A stretch of 27,058 nucleotides of DNA from Tieghemiomyces parasiticus (taxonomy: Eukaryota > Kickxellomycota > Dimargaritomycetes > Dimargaritales > Dimargaritaceae), in the NCBI GenBank assembly GCA_027575765.1, contig JANBPT010000652.1:1-27058 (forward strand), written 5' to 3'. Below are positions 10,501 through 20,598 of the stretch, one piece after another. The notes below the pieces were generated by a model. It ran no database searches, was not told the origin of the DNA, and worked only from the letters and a program-made list of their open reading frames with translations. A program made the translations under genes and the position numbers. The stretch's first letter is position 1; the number at the start of each line of letters is the position of its first letter.

Positions 10501-11327
10501 GTCGTCATTTCTACCTTAGTCCCCAGGACCGTTGGTAGCCAGTCGTCCATGGAGGTTGCCCATTCGGGGCCGAGAGGGCCACCTGATTCCCTCCCGGTTT
10601 CTGCACCTTGGGACTGGCTTGGGGGTCTATCGTGGTTTTGACAGCCTGTAGTCAGCCCCTGCTAGGCCGGAAACGCCACCAGGGCCTGGGTGAATACCGT
10701 GGCCAGGTAAACAGGAAGCCTTACACGTGGCCGATTGGATCGCACAGGTTCCGTGGTCAGGCGCAAAGGCAAAGTAATATGGTCGAGTGGACGCAGGAGC
10801 GGGTTGTGGACGAGGCCCGAGACCCTCCCAGTCGCCCCGCCAGCATCCAATCGCGCTTGTAGCGGGGGGGGAGCGAGGCTCTCGCTGGACTGCGGGCGCT
10901 GGACCAGCTATGATTTATATTCCCATTAACCGCCGATATTTTCCCCATCGGCGAATCACTGACGTGCAATACTTCGGGCCTCCTTCCCACTTAGGCAGCC
11001 CCCTATTACTTCGATGGTCACGTTTTCATTTGGACGTCCGTCGTCGTCAATACCGCCGGTATCTAAAACGGGAAGGCGGGAAAGAATGGTCGGCTTACTG
11101 CCCTCTTTCATTCGCAGGGTTGCACATCCCGGGTGGCGCGGGTGAGGGTAGAAGGCGAATTTTGCACCCTCCGTTTGCCGCTTGTCCATTATCTATGTCA
11201 CTCTTGTCTTGGGACCCACGGTCGGCAGGTCCGTAGGGATGGCTGCGCATGTATGGATTTGCTTTATATTTTTCTGCGTATACCGCGGTGCCCAGTCACC
11301 AGGTCTCGGTGCGATGCGTGGCGCGTG
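7552..11327. other. Long gene-poor interval
   Basis: Nearly 3.8 kb without a gene I can support. Open frames of 60-150 codons occur on both strands, as expected for GC-rich DNA. Many begin at GTG or TTG, and none shows a recognisable domain, signal peptide or codon bias. There is no tRNA with matching A and B boxes and no long tandem repeat. A CACGTG E-box lies at 10724-10729. The segment could contain transposon remnants too decayed to read by eye. Confidence 0.5.
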
Positions 11328-11336
11328 TATTTAAAG
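11328..11336 (+). promoter_or_regulatory. Candidate TATA element of the bHLH gene
   Basis: TATTTAAAG sits about 490 bp upstream of the ATG at 11824. A strongly C/T-rich segment (about 11360-11790) follows, resembling the pyrimidine-rich leader of the auxilin gene in this window. If transcription starts about 30 bp downstream, the 5' UTR is about 460 nt. This is a match by eye only. Confidence 0.4.
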
Positions 11337-11823
11337 CCAGGCCAGTCCCGGCCCTGAACCTTGCTCCTCTCCTTTCCCTTTCTACATTCCTGCCTCACCT
11401 TTTACTCGGGTACCAGTACCCAAGACTCGCGCCACACACATGTCACAGTAATATATGTGTCTCTTGATTCAGCCCACCTGACACCTTCTTGGGTTGCACC
11501 CTTTGTTAGCCCATTCCGTTTCGCACAGCATCCTTCTCCTGTTTTCCCGCGCTAAGTTCCTAACCCCCCTACCTTTCGGCCTTCTACCCAACTCAAGCCT
11601 ACATTCCTCTCCCCACATGGAGCCGTCACGCATGCTGTAGTCCCCAACCTCTCGCCCACAACCAATTGTCTCTGACCCTTATAGACCCCAGACTTCCCCT
11701 CGCTCTGTCCTCAGGCCAATTCTCTTGATACTCTAGTCAGCTATCCACTCGTCTCTATCAATCTGGCCAACCCGTGAGTGCTTCCCTGACTTGGCAAAGA
11801 CACCCTCCCCTGCCGTAAATTAC

Positions 11824-14488
11824 ATGCTATCCCCACCGCGCCGTTCCCTTTCACCGTTTGATAGCATGTCCGCCTTCAGCTCGCTCGCTATTCCCAACGT
11901 CGACTTTGGCGGTTCTTTCGGTTCGTGGGCCGACGTCTTCGGCACCACTCCGACCCAACGTGACAGTTACGGCTCATTCTTATCCCCCGCCGCGCCCTTC
12001 AGCTCCAGCGTGGAAACGGCTAGCCTGCACCGCTTCAGCGCCAGCGACGTAGCCGGTAAGTATCCACTGCCTACACGTCTTATTCATGGGTGAATAGCCT
12101 TGGGAGGACGGTCAGTGATTCTCAGGCACCCTTACATTACCGTTTTCGCCGTCTGGCGAACGTCCCTTTCATCCATGTACAGTTTTATGAGGTCGTAGAT
12201 GCGTAGTGAGTGGGATTGGAATGCAGCCATTGCAGCATAACGCATTCATTTAGCCATACCTAGGCGGCGCGGGAAATGTTGTGGGGAAAACTTCCATACC
12301 ACACCGTGGGTGTGCATGTGCAGTAGTAATTTCCGCCACCTATTTACCAAGCAGCTGCGGGACATCTGTCTGTCTCTCGCGCCTCCTGGGCCCTCCCGCA
12401 TTCTGCGCGGTAATCCTCGCCCCACGGTGTCGAGGGCCTGACTGGCTTCGCTGTCGTTTACCACACCTTTTCTATTTTCATCTTCATTTAGCTACCCTGT
12501 CTCTGACATTTTCCATGCTGTGGGGGGGGGTCGTTGAGCGCTGGTTAGTGGCATCGTTCTTTACCTTCCCCCCCCTACCCTTCCCTGGGCTGTAGAACAC
12601 CCGGGTGTTCAGGGGCGATCGGCGCGGAGGGACAGGGAGCAGGTCCCCCCGATCAACCTCTGTCCGTCTGAACAGCATCATCGACCCACCCACGGCGTTC
12701 GGCACCATGACCTTTGGCCCAGCAGCAATAGTTGCTTCTGAGCGAAGCACGTTGTTCTCATCTCACTGTCGATGTCATTGGTGCTAGATGGTTGGGTGGG
12801 AAGGTGGCCCAGGGTAAGAGAGATAATACATTAGCCGCCCGAGACATCGCAGCAACGGCTTCCTAGTCTTCTCCCCTTCCCCCTACTGCAGCTGTAGCCT
12901 AAGTCGTAGCCCCTGTTGGGGGAGATTGGTGGGGATTTCCGGTTTGCCTAGTTGCACCTGTCCTCCCTACCAATCCCCTCTCACTGTTGCCCTTTCTACC
13001 TAGCTTCTACATCCCACCAATGGGCTCAGTAGTAGGGTCCTAACCCTAAGCCAGCCCGTTCGGGTGGTTCCTTCGCAACCTAATTATCTTACTGCTTGGC
13101 GTCGCCTTGCTCTCCCACGGCCTCCCCAATACTTCTCTTTGACCATCGATCACTTTCCCCTTTTTTCCCGGGCAAGCCGTGCCCGCCGTTTCAACCTTCA
13201 GGGAGCCCAGTTGGCTGTTACCTTGAATTGATGCATGACACCGTCTCCTCCATACCAACCGTTGTTACCTCCTGTGGCTTTCCCCTACTCTCTTTTTTTT
13301 ACCTGTATGCTTTGGCAGCTGTCTCTATTGCTACTCCATTCCCAACCCGGCATGCTTGCTGGATACACGGACGCCTAACTTGACGAGCTCTTATTCTTCT
13401 GAATTAACGATCCGTCTTACTCTCATTCTTTACCACATTCTCTCCCGGACGACCTCCTTTCCCGCCCTGTAGAGCAAATCAGGCACACCGAGCCCAAAAT
13501 GAACCCGCCGCCACCCCCGGCGGACTTCGTTCCCGACGTGGGGAGCAGCGCCCTCGGCATCTTCGATGCCAACGAGGAGCAGTTCTTGGCCGAATTCCTC
13601 GACAACTTTGACGCCGGTGACCAACTCAGCTTCTTCGATGCTGTCTCGCCACTCGACGTTTCTCACTTTGACAGCACATTTGCCAATGCCGTCCTCTCCA
13701 AGGAGCTTAAGGATGACCTGTGGGCCTCGGCGGCGTCCCCTTCGAACAACTTGTCACACGAGACGTCAGCACAGCTCTCTGCCCTTGATGGCCTCCACCT
13801 AGGTCTCGGCGGCGACAGCCAGAACTCGGCTCCTTCGGTCCTCCACCGTTACGCCTCGACGTCCCTGCTCCCAACGGCGACTGGCTCTCCTCACCATCAG
13901 CAGCACCGCCATAATTCGTCGTGCAGCCTTGGCCAATCGATGGTCGGCGGCGGCGATCCTCAGTCTCAGCTCTTTGTTGCAACCGCCGACTTACGAGTAC
14001 CTTCGCCACTGCCGGACCAGTCGGGCAAACGCAAGGGCCCACAGGTCGTGGCGGAGGAAATCGCCCGCAACCCCAAGCGTAAGACCTCACTGCGCGTCTC
14101 CCTGGGTCAGGAAGACGGTACGGCCTCGTCCTATAGCGGTGGCAGTGTCCAGGACGACACGGGTGACGAATCCGTGGCCAAGACCCCGCGATCAGCCAAG
14201 TCGGGCAAGAAGAAGGCACCGCGGGAACTCCTCACCGAGGAGCAGAAACGGTCCAACCATATTCGGTCCGAGCAGCGCCGTCGTAACCTCATTAGCAATT
14301 ACTACGAGAACCTCAAAGATTATGTGTATGAGACTGGCGGTGAACCCCGGCCGCCCAAGATGAGCAAGGCCAACCTGCTCCGAGACTCCGTCGATTACGT
14401 GCGTCGGTTGCAACAGGAGTCCACCCAGAAGCGTGAGCTGTTGGCCGCACTGCAGCGGGAATTGGTCCTCAAGCAGCAACAGTTGTAA
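11824..14488 (+). CDS. bHLH leucine-zipper transcription factor
   Basis: A nuclear DNA-binding regulator of 415 residues if two exons are joined: 11824-12055 and 13473-14488. The exon-1 donor is GCCG|GTAAGT and the acceptor is CCCTGTAG|AGCAAATC. Phases match (G + AG = GAG), but the intron is 1417 bp, very long for a fungus. The N-terminal part is acidic and aromatic (EEQFLAEFLDNFDAGDQLSF), as in activation domains. The basic region KRSNHIRSEQRRR lies at 336-348. His340, Glu344 and Arg348 occupy positions 5, 9 and 13 of the bHLH family, the pattern that reads CACGTG. Helix-loop-helix runs to about 395, followed by a Leu-rich heptad tail (ELLAALQRELVLKQQQL) that probably dimerises. INO4-like or Max-like are both possible. 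A shorter form from the ATG at 13499 would keep the whole DNA-binding part. ATTAAA at 14665 is a possible polyadenylation signal. Confidence 0.82.
12056..13472 (+). other. Putative long intron of the bHLH gene
   Basis: It is bounded by GTAAGT and a pyrimidine-rich stretch ending TGTAG. It is C/T-rich and has no open frame resembling an exon. It contains a 16-bp perfect palindrome, GAACACCCGGGTGTTC, at 12595-12610. A second promoter for the short isoform (ATG 13499) could lie inside it; that is speculation. Other internal exons cannot be excluded without transcript data. Confidence 0.5.
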
Positions 14489-16219
14489 CTGGCGCGGTTA
14501 GCTTCTGGGTTGCTGTCACCTCGTGGCCCGCCACTATCGCTCATGACCGTCCCTTCCTTACCCGTATACTTTTAATGTACCATTGCACATCCCTCTCCTT
14601 TTCCCCCCTTATCCCCCATTTTTCAAACTGAAACTCCGCCTGCTGGCCTGCCACTCTGTCTGCGATTAAAGGGGTGAGTCTAGCTTCTGTAGCTCCTCGT
14701 CCCAGATCTAGCTCCTCCCTTTTCAAGCCAATTTCTTCATTTTTCTTGTCGCCTTGTAATTTTATTTCCAACATCCTAATACATAAACTTCTCGTTTCAC
14801 TTGGTAAATCATGAGAGGGCGCATTTCCAGCCCACCTCCCTCCCTAATTAGCTTTTCACCGCATGACAAGCAAGTGGCATGAATTGTGCTTTGGTCAATA
14901 CTCATTTGGAGGCATTATCAGCTTATTGCGCTGTGTAACGATTATACCTAGTCATCCAGGAAAGCCGGTCTTACAAGTTAATAGACCGGGCCCCAAGGAA
15001 CTGCGATTTTCAGCTAGTCTTGTCGTGCGTGAGTGAGTACTGGATCAGTCAGTATACAGAGCACATCGTCTGACGGTTAACTAGTGAGTAGCTTGCGGCG
15101 GGACGGTGTACTCCTTTCTTTTCCTCCTTCAATATCAGGTTATTCATTCATCTTAATGCTTCATCCAGCGGGGCTAAGTAGTAATGGGAAAGTGCCAGCT
15201 TCTTGCTTTCTAGTCATAGCGCAACCCTCGATTCTCCATTGAGGTGGGTTGACCTTGGGATATGATCCTCACTTCAGAAACCGTCTTCTAACGGCCTTTA
15301 CCCATCTTCTCGTTCTTCGTATCAGCAGAGCGTACCCTCCTACCCGTGATCTCCCCTTCCTCTGTATATCGCTTGTCCTTAAAAATGGGACTATAATCCA
15401 TTGTGATTCCCCTTCCCCACATTCTCACCCCTAAAATTGTATATACGACTGTTACGACCGGGTGCCTCTGGCACCATGCAACACTATGTACCCGTCGGAG
15501 ACACCTCACTAATCGCTATACTAACCAAGGGCCTGGCCTTCCTCAAATGCACTTCCTCCATCTACCAACTACTTTTCCGTATCGTTTGATTTTCGTAGCA
15601 TCTGCCATACTTCACATACTCATGCTAAGCACCCGTTATCCTATCCCTTCGCTACTCCGATTCATCCACGTTTAGTAAACATTCCTTGCGACTTTGACAG
15701 GCTGCCTTGTTTGCTGGTTGCGGGTATCACATTGCTTGAAGGATATACAACTCATAAACTTAATGATTAAATCATCCGGACCAAAGTTTTCAACATCGGG
15801 TTCAGTAACTCTATAATACGTTTTGGTTCCACAACATTTTCTTGCTACATTTCGACTAGGCAATTTCAATGGTGGTGCTTATCCTAAATATCCCCTGCCG
15901 GCACTTTGGTAATGCCTTTATCGACGTTCCTTTGACCTTCCAACATCTTAACTTTCTCTAATCGTGACTTCAACTCCATTCCCTATACTATTTACGAAAG
16001 TGCTTATATATAATAATCTTCTTGAAGAAAAGCCATAGTCGGCACAACTTAGTAAAAATATATATATAATTATAAGGACAACAACTATGAGACAATCCTG
16101 CACTCAAAAGGCTGTTACTCCTACGGCCAGTCTGGACACAAAGGCGGACGGAGGTGGCTAGATGACTAGGGAAAGGGACTGACCAATCAGCGCACCGTAT
16201 TTCAATTTTTATTTTTCTT
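14489..16219. other. Gene-free interval between the bHLH gene and 5S rRNA
   Basis: The left part is the 3' flank of the bHLH gene. The remainder becomes AT-rich, with TA runs near 16055-16072. The open frames at 15249-15869 lack homology and most lack good start contexts. I found no transposase motif and no tRNA. Confidence 0.45.
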
Positions 16220-16228
16220 TATAATATA
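16220..16228 (+). promoter_or_regulatory. TATA-like element upstream of 5S rRNA
   Basis: TATAATATA is centred about 24 bp, and begins 28 bp, before the first 5S nucleotide. Upstream TATA-like elements at about this distance are used with the internal control region by 5S genes of some fungi, for example fission yeast. Its role here is inferred. Confidence 0.5.
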
Positions 16229-16247
16229 TGACATTTCATTCTTGACA

Positions 16248-16364
16248 GTTGCGGCCATCTGGTGGTGTTACACACCGTATCCCGTTAGATCTGCGAAGTT
16301 AAAGACCACTCAGCCGATTTAGTACTAAGGTGGGTGACCACTTGGGAATAGTCGGTGCCGCAAC
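16248..16364 (+). rRNA. 5S ribosomal RNA
   Basis: A 117-nt 5S rRNA gene transcribed by RNA polymerase III. The ends pair perfectly as helix I (GTTGCGGC with GCCGCAAC). The conserved elements are in order: GCGGCCATCT after helix I, then the loop-C region CCGTATCCCGTTAGATCTGC, then GAAGTTAAAGACC (box A region). TTAGTACTAAGGTGGGTGAC and CACTTGGGAAT (box C region) follow. A T5 run follows the 3' end directly. It is a lone copy in non-coding DNA, with no neighbouring rRNA, so 5S genes in this genome are probably dispersed rather than linked to the rDNA repeat. Confidence 0.95.
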
Positions 16365-16369
16365 TTTTT
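16365..16369 (+). terminator. RNA polymerase III terminator of 5S rRNA
   Basis: A run of five T residues lies immediately after the closing strand of helix I, the standard Pol III stop signal. Confidence 0.85.
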
Positions 16370-18132
16370 GCTCTATATAATGTCATTCCGGTTGGCATTT
16401 GGACTTCATCGGCCTATTTTACTGGGAGGATCACTGCGGTATTTTTACCTGTATATTACGTTTTGATGTTGATTGTAGTTGATCGTCTGCATAGTTGTTG
16501 CTTCTCAACAAACTTATTGTCATTTCAAAACGATATATATAGGCATATCCGGCGAAGTTGAGCTCAGGGTGAGAAAATTAACAGTCGGGCTCATCGTATT
16601 TCCACTTGAGGCCCAAGGTTAGGCGGACATCATTTGGGCAGTCATTGTGTTAAGAATTGTATGTTAATGGCCGGTAGAACTCCAGCAAGTCAGGGTTTAT
16701 TGGGCTGCTACGGTTGGTCCAGTCTTCCATTGCCACATTATGTAGACCTGGAGGTCCTCCTATGTCCAGGCTCCCCTTCCCCTTCGATTTCCTGATTCCA
16801 AGTTGTCAATTTACCTATCCCTCCAAGCCACATTGCCTCTTAACCGGAATTTCCGATTAGTTCGTAACAGCAAATAGCGAGAAAATTATTTTCAAGCATC
16901 AATGGTGCAGGGGGGTAATGATGATAGTTTCGTGGTATTATCCTTGCAGCCCCTCCCCCACTCACATCTACCTTCCACGGTCCACTTTACGCCATCACCA
17001 GTATATCGTATCTCCTACCACCTTGAGCCCTACGGGACGATGTGCCACCGGCCTGGACCCGACACTTCTCTTTCTAGAGCCAAGTCCACCGGCAATCCCA
17101 AAGGATGTGCATATAGGCCCCAGTAGGTATTATTAAGAGGAGCGTCTGGCCGATATTAGGCTACACAGAAATACTCGTTATTACGCAGGCGTTGTGTGTG
17201 CTCTCATGGGAGACATGGCGTGTCTGGCGGAGACTGGTGCATATTAATGCGGAGTTGGAGGACAGGGGAGGGGGGTAAAATTATAAGCAGAGAGTGTGGG
17301 CGGTTACTGAATCGGCAGTATATTGAGTGTGACGGTTTGGGGATTTAGGTACCAAAAGTGCCAATGAACTGGGTTGGGTAAACCATGAACGTATGTACAG
17401 TCTGGGGAACTAATTGGGCCAAGTGACCAACCGGTAAATTGTGGCAATGGCTTAATAGATAGACATTCATTGTGGGGAACACGTAAAGGAAGGTAACATT
17501 GAGGATCAGGGAGAGTCGGGTGGTGTATTGCGGAAGATGGTTTAAAGGACGGTCGCTCATCTAATGACACAGACCACATTGCGAAGAATGTCCATGTGAT
17601 ATTTATAAATCCACTCACCTTGCACCCATGACTAATCACACCAACATCGACGCAGCCACGCCCGCCGGGAACCTTAGGCCCACATTCATCGCCATGCAGC
17701 CGACCTGCTAGGCCGCACAAACTTTCATACAATCGTCAGAGGCCATACACTATCCTATGACTTGACTACCGCCAGATACCTATTTCAGCCTGGGTCCCAG
17801 CCCTCCCTGATGTTCGCACTCCGTTTACGAATAAGCCCTCCTGTACTTCTGGTACTTGTAGCATTCGGCTACTCCCCCGCCTTGCCTTAAACCTTAACAC
17901 TCTTCGACTCTATACGTCTCACCTCGACCTAGTATTTTGTTAAGGGTTTCAAAAATCGCATACATACCTCATTAAACTCATGTGCGACCTCGACTCGCTT
18001 CCCTCCGGTTTATGGGCATCACAGTCCCAATTCTATAGGATGTGTGGGAAGAACGAACCCCCGTGGATCTGACGCAGCCGAATTTCGTGGATAGAGTCAC
18101 AATCTCGGAACCTCAGCTTCATTTGTAATGAA
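16370..18132. other. Gene-free interval downstream of 5S rRNA
   Basis: I see no supportable gene. The longest minus-strand frame (17732-17304) begins at TTG and has no ATG at its start. It contains a donor-like AAG|GTGAGT near 17620, but no partner exon or homology. The rest has short frames only. The right end leads into the 3' flank of the minus-strand CNOT11 gene. Confidence 0.45.
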
Positions 18133-18138
18133 TTTATT
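18133..18138 (-). promoter_or_regulatory. Polyadenylation signal of CNOT11
   Basis: The minus strand reads AATAAA, about 206 nt past the CNOT11 stop codon, a plausible 3' UTR length for a fungus. Confidence 0.5.
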
Positions 18139-18343
18139 GCATTGCTATGATCGATCCAGTGAACATGGCTGGGTGACTATTTAGTTTAACATATGAGTAT
18201 ATTATATGCCATACGGAAAAGAAGCAGAGAAAACCCCAGAAGAAGAAGGGGGGGCATCTGGTTGCCTTCTTGGGTATACCCTCTGAATTCCTCGGTTTCA
18301 CACAGTGCAGCACCAACGGTAGCGGTATGATCTGTATTACATA

Positions 18344-19631
18344 TCAGATTGTCGCAAGGCCTCCTTCCAATAACTTGGTAAATAGTGCCGTGGCCTCCTT
18401 GACGCGGGAGTATTGGATACAGAAGGAGTTAAGTTCAGCAAAATGGTTCTCCATCGTTATCACATCTTCGTTAATGAGGTTGTGCACGAAGAGACAGGTC
18501 TGAGTTCGCGAGAGGGGGAGTAAGGTGTTCGTAAAATGTGAGCGGTGAGCGTACGGCCTGCACCATGTAAGTGCGTTTGGATTGCGAAGCTTGGCATTTG
18601 CAGCCCTCACTGTAAAGACCTGGGAAAGGAACTTACGATGCGCACTTGCTGGTTCTGCGCGGCACGGTCCGTTAGTTTGTTGCACGCCGCAATAAGCTTC
18701 GAGATAAAGCGGTGCAGGTATTCGACATCCAGGATCCGGTGGTGCGCAAGCCGAGTGACGATCTCGATCAGATTTAGCGAAACGGGAATCTCCAGTGTGA
18801 TCTCGAGGTATCTGGGGTGTAGAGTGGGCGGTCAAGAGTATGGATTAAGAGGCTGTAGGAGAGACAGAAAGCTGGTATAATCGGAGTGGCTGGGAGCGAC
18901 CATCGCGGTTACTTACAAAGGTAGGTCAATCGCCTTGGCGACCACGTCTACAAGGTCCTTGACAAGGCCGGAGTTGTGCACGAGCAATCCCCCGAATTGG
19001 GCCGGGGAGGTGTCAAGCTGATCAAAGAGTTCTCGATTTTGACTGAGGGCCGATTGGAGCGTCTAACGAAGGGGGGATGGGAAGGTAGAGTGCACACAGC
19101 TAGGACATGCCATAATTACGGTTGGAGGTAATGTTGGGTGGGGGAGGGAGGTAGGCGACAGCGCCAGATAATGGCGGGCCGCTGGATGACGGTTCAATAT
19201 ACTGCAAACGAACCATAGATTACCTCGCATTGTTCAAAATTGAGTGGCTGCTGGGATGCCGTGTCGATTAAGCGTTTCAGGACACCCCGGTCGGCAGCGT
19301 CAAGTACTGAGGGAGACGTGGTGTTCAGGGTTTGTCGGATTTCGTCCAATGCGACATTAAACGCGGCCTCAATACCCGACAACTCATTGTACAGACCTTC
19401 GACGCCGCTGTCACGGCGGAACGTAGCCTCGCTGCACTGTGTAGTTTTATTTTGCACAGCGACGGTCCAGGTAGGTGGGAAGTGGCGCAGCGACGTTATA
19501 AAGGTTAAGATATTGCAGAGCGAACCGTCCGAGAGACCAGGGTACGGGGTCGCCATGCATTCGGCTTCCGGCATTCCTACCTTGGCGTGGGCTTCCCAGT
19601 AGGCTCGGTCTATGTGGATGGTGTCGGCCAT
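18344..19631 (-). CDS. CNOT11: CCR4-NOT complex subunit CNOT11
   Basis: CNOT11 joins CNOT10 to dock on the NOT1 scaffold of the cytoplasmic deadenylase that shortens mRNA poly(A) tails. Four exons fit: 19631-19224, 19062-18917, 18811-18637 and 18499-18344. Donors are GTAATC, GTAAGT and GTAAGT, acceptors TTAG, CCCAG and CTCAG, and phases 0, 2 and 0 all agree, giving 294 residues. From about residue 113 it matches the CNOT11 C-terminal domain (DUF2363) end to end. Examples are GVLKRLIDTASQQPL, then DLPLYLEITLEIPVSL, then AAQNQQVRITCLFVHNLI, and finally LNSFCIQYSRVKEATALF. The family's N-terminal helical region is largely absent; animal proteins are about 500 residues. The first exon may contain a further 144-nt in-frame intron (19580-19437), since GTAGGA and ACACAG bracket a less protein-like stretch. 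The ATG at 19631 has a good CCATGG context. Budding yeast lacks this subunit. Confidence 0.88.
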
Positions 19632-20598
19632 GGAGAGGCATAGGCGAACCGTCGGGGGAAGAGGAAGGGGAAAATGGACTATGCGTAGGGCTAGACCGGG
19701 AAATGTGAAGGCATTAATTCAAGTATGAGCGTGGAATGACCCGCGGCAGGTTAGGCTGGGTTGAACAGGCTAAAGCTACCAACGAGGTGGCCACGAATTC
19801 ACCGTGCAGGGGCCAGGAGATAAGCCAGCCGACGGTTCAACAACGCCACAACCTTGACCTGCGTCCACCTTGGTCTCGTGAGGCGCCGAACTAGCCTGCT
19901 TTGTCTACGGTGACGAGCCTTTGGTGTCGTGGGTCTTTCACTGGTTTCGTCCCCTTAAGGTCGTCCTCGCTCACCGCCAGCAGCCTTGCTGACGAAGAGC
20001 TCATGGGTATCGCGTATTGGTGGGCTGGTTAAGCCATAAGGAGTGTGTCCCCCACCCCAAGGAGGACCCGCCACTCCGCCCGCCCCTATAGTGTGGGCCC
20101 AGGCGCTTGGCCCGGCCCCCTCCCCCTTCTCTCTGCCTCTCTCTCTCTCTCACCTGCCTGTGGACGAGGTACCCGCACCGCCCTTAGTTAGACCGCTAGC
20201 GAGGCCCTCCGCTTATCACCTCCTGCTCTCGTCTTGGGCCGTGCCTTTGTCTCGCATCTCTGGTTGCCGATGGTCTTGCCCCCCATAGTCTGCAGTCTTT
20301 CGGCCCGCTATTTGATATAAAGCGACAGCTTAACGACCCTGCGCCCGCCGCTATACTTCGATACGACTACCTTGTAGCACGGTAGCACCTCCCCTCCTCC
20401 CTCCACTTCTTTCCTCCTAGCACGCCCTACTCCGCTGCGCTCCTTTAACCCTGCCACGGCCTCTACCGGCCTCTGCGCTTATTGCACACTCACCTCTCCT
20501 GACCCTTCCCAGGTCTCGCACTCTACGCTGCCCATTCGACTACATCCTGGCCGCAACTGCTACCTTACGACTCCGGGCCACCACATCCCATCGCTACC
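19632..20598. promoter_or_regulatory. Divergent promoter region between CNOT11 and auxilin
   Basis: This is 967 bp between two start codons on opposite strands, so both promoters must lie here. On the plus strand TATAAAG (20316-20322) precedes the auxilin ATG by 283 bp. A CT-rich leader with a (CT)n run (about 20130-20152) flanks it. No TATA element is evident for CNOT11. I see no open frame that looks like a gene. Confidence 0.6.
20316..20322 (+). promoter_or_regulatory. TATA box of the auxilin gene
   Basis: TATAAAG lies 283 bp upstream of the ATG at 20599 and is followed by a pyrimidine-rich stretch, consistent with a 5' UTR of about 250 nt. Confidence 0.55.

Noticed and set aside
10787..11236. 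149-codon plus-strand frame upstream of the bHLH gene
   Set aside because: It begins at GTG, overlaps frames on the other strand, and shows no domain or codon bias.
17304..17732. Minus-strand frame with GDECGPKVPGGRGCVDVG and a donor-like site near 17620
   Set aside because: It starts at TTG, has no partner exon or recognised domain, and its downstream part is low in coding character.
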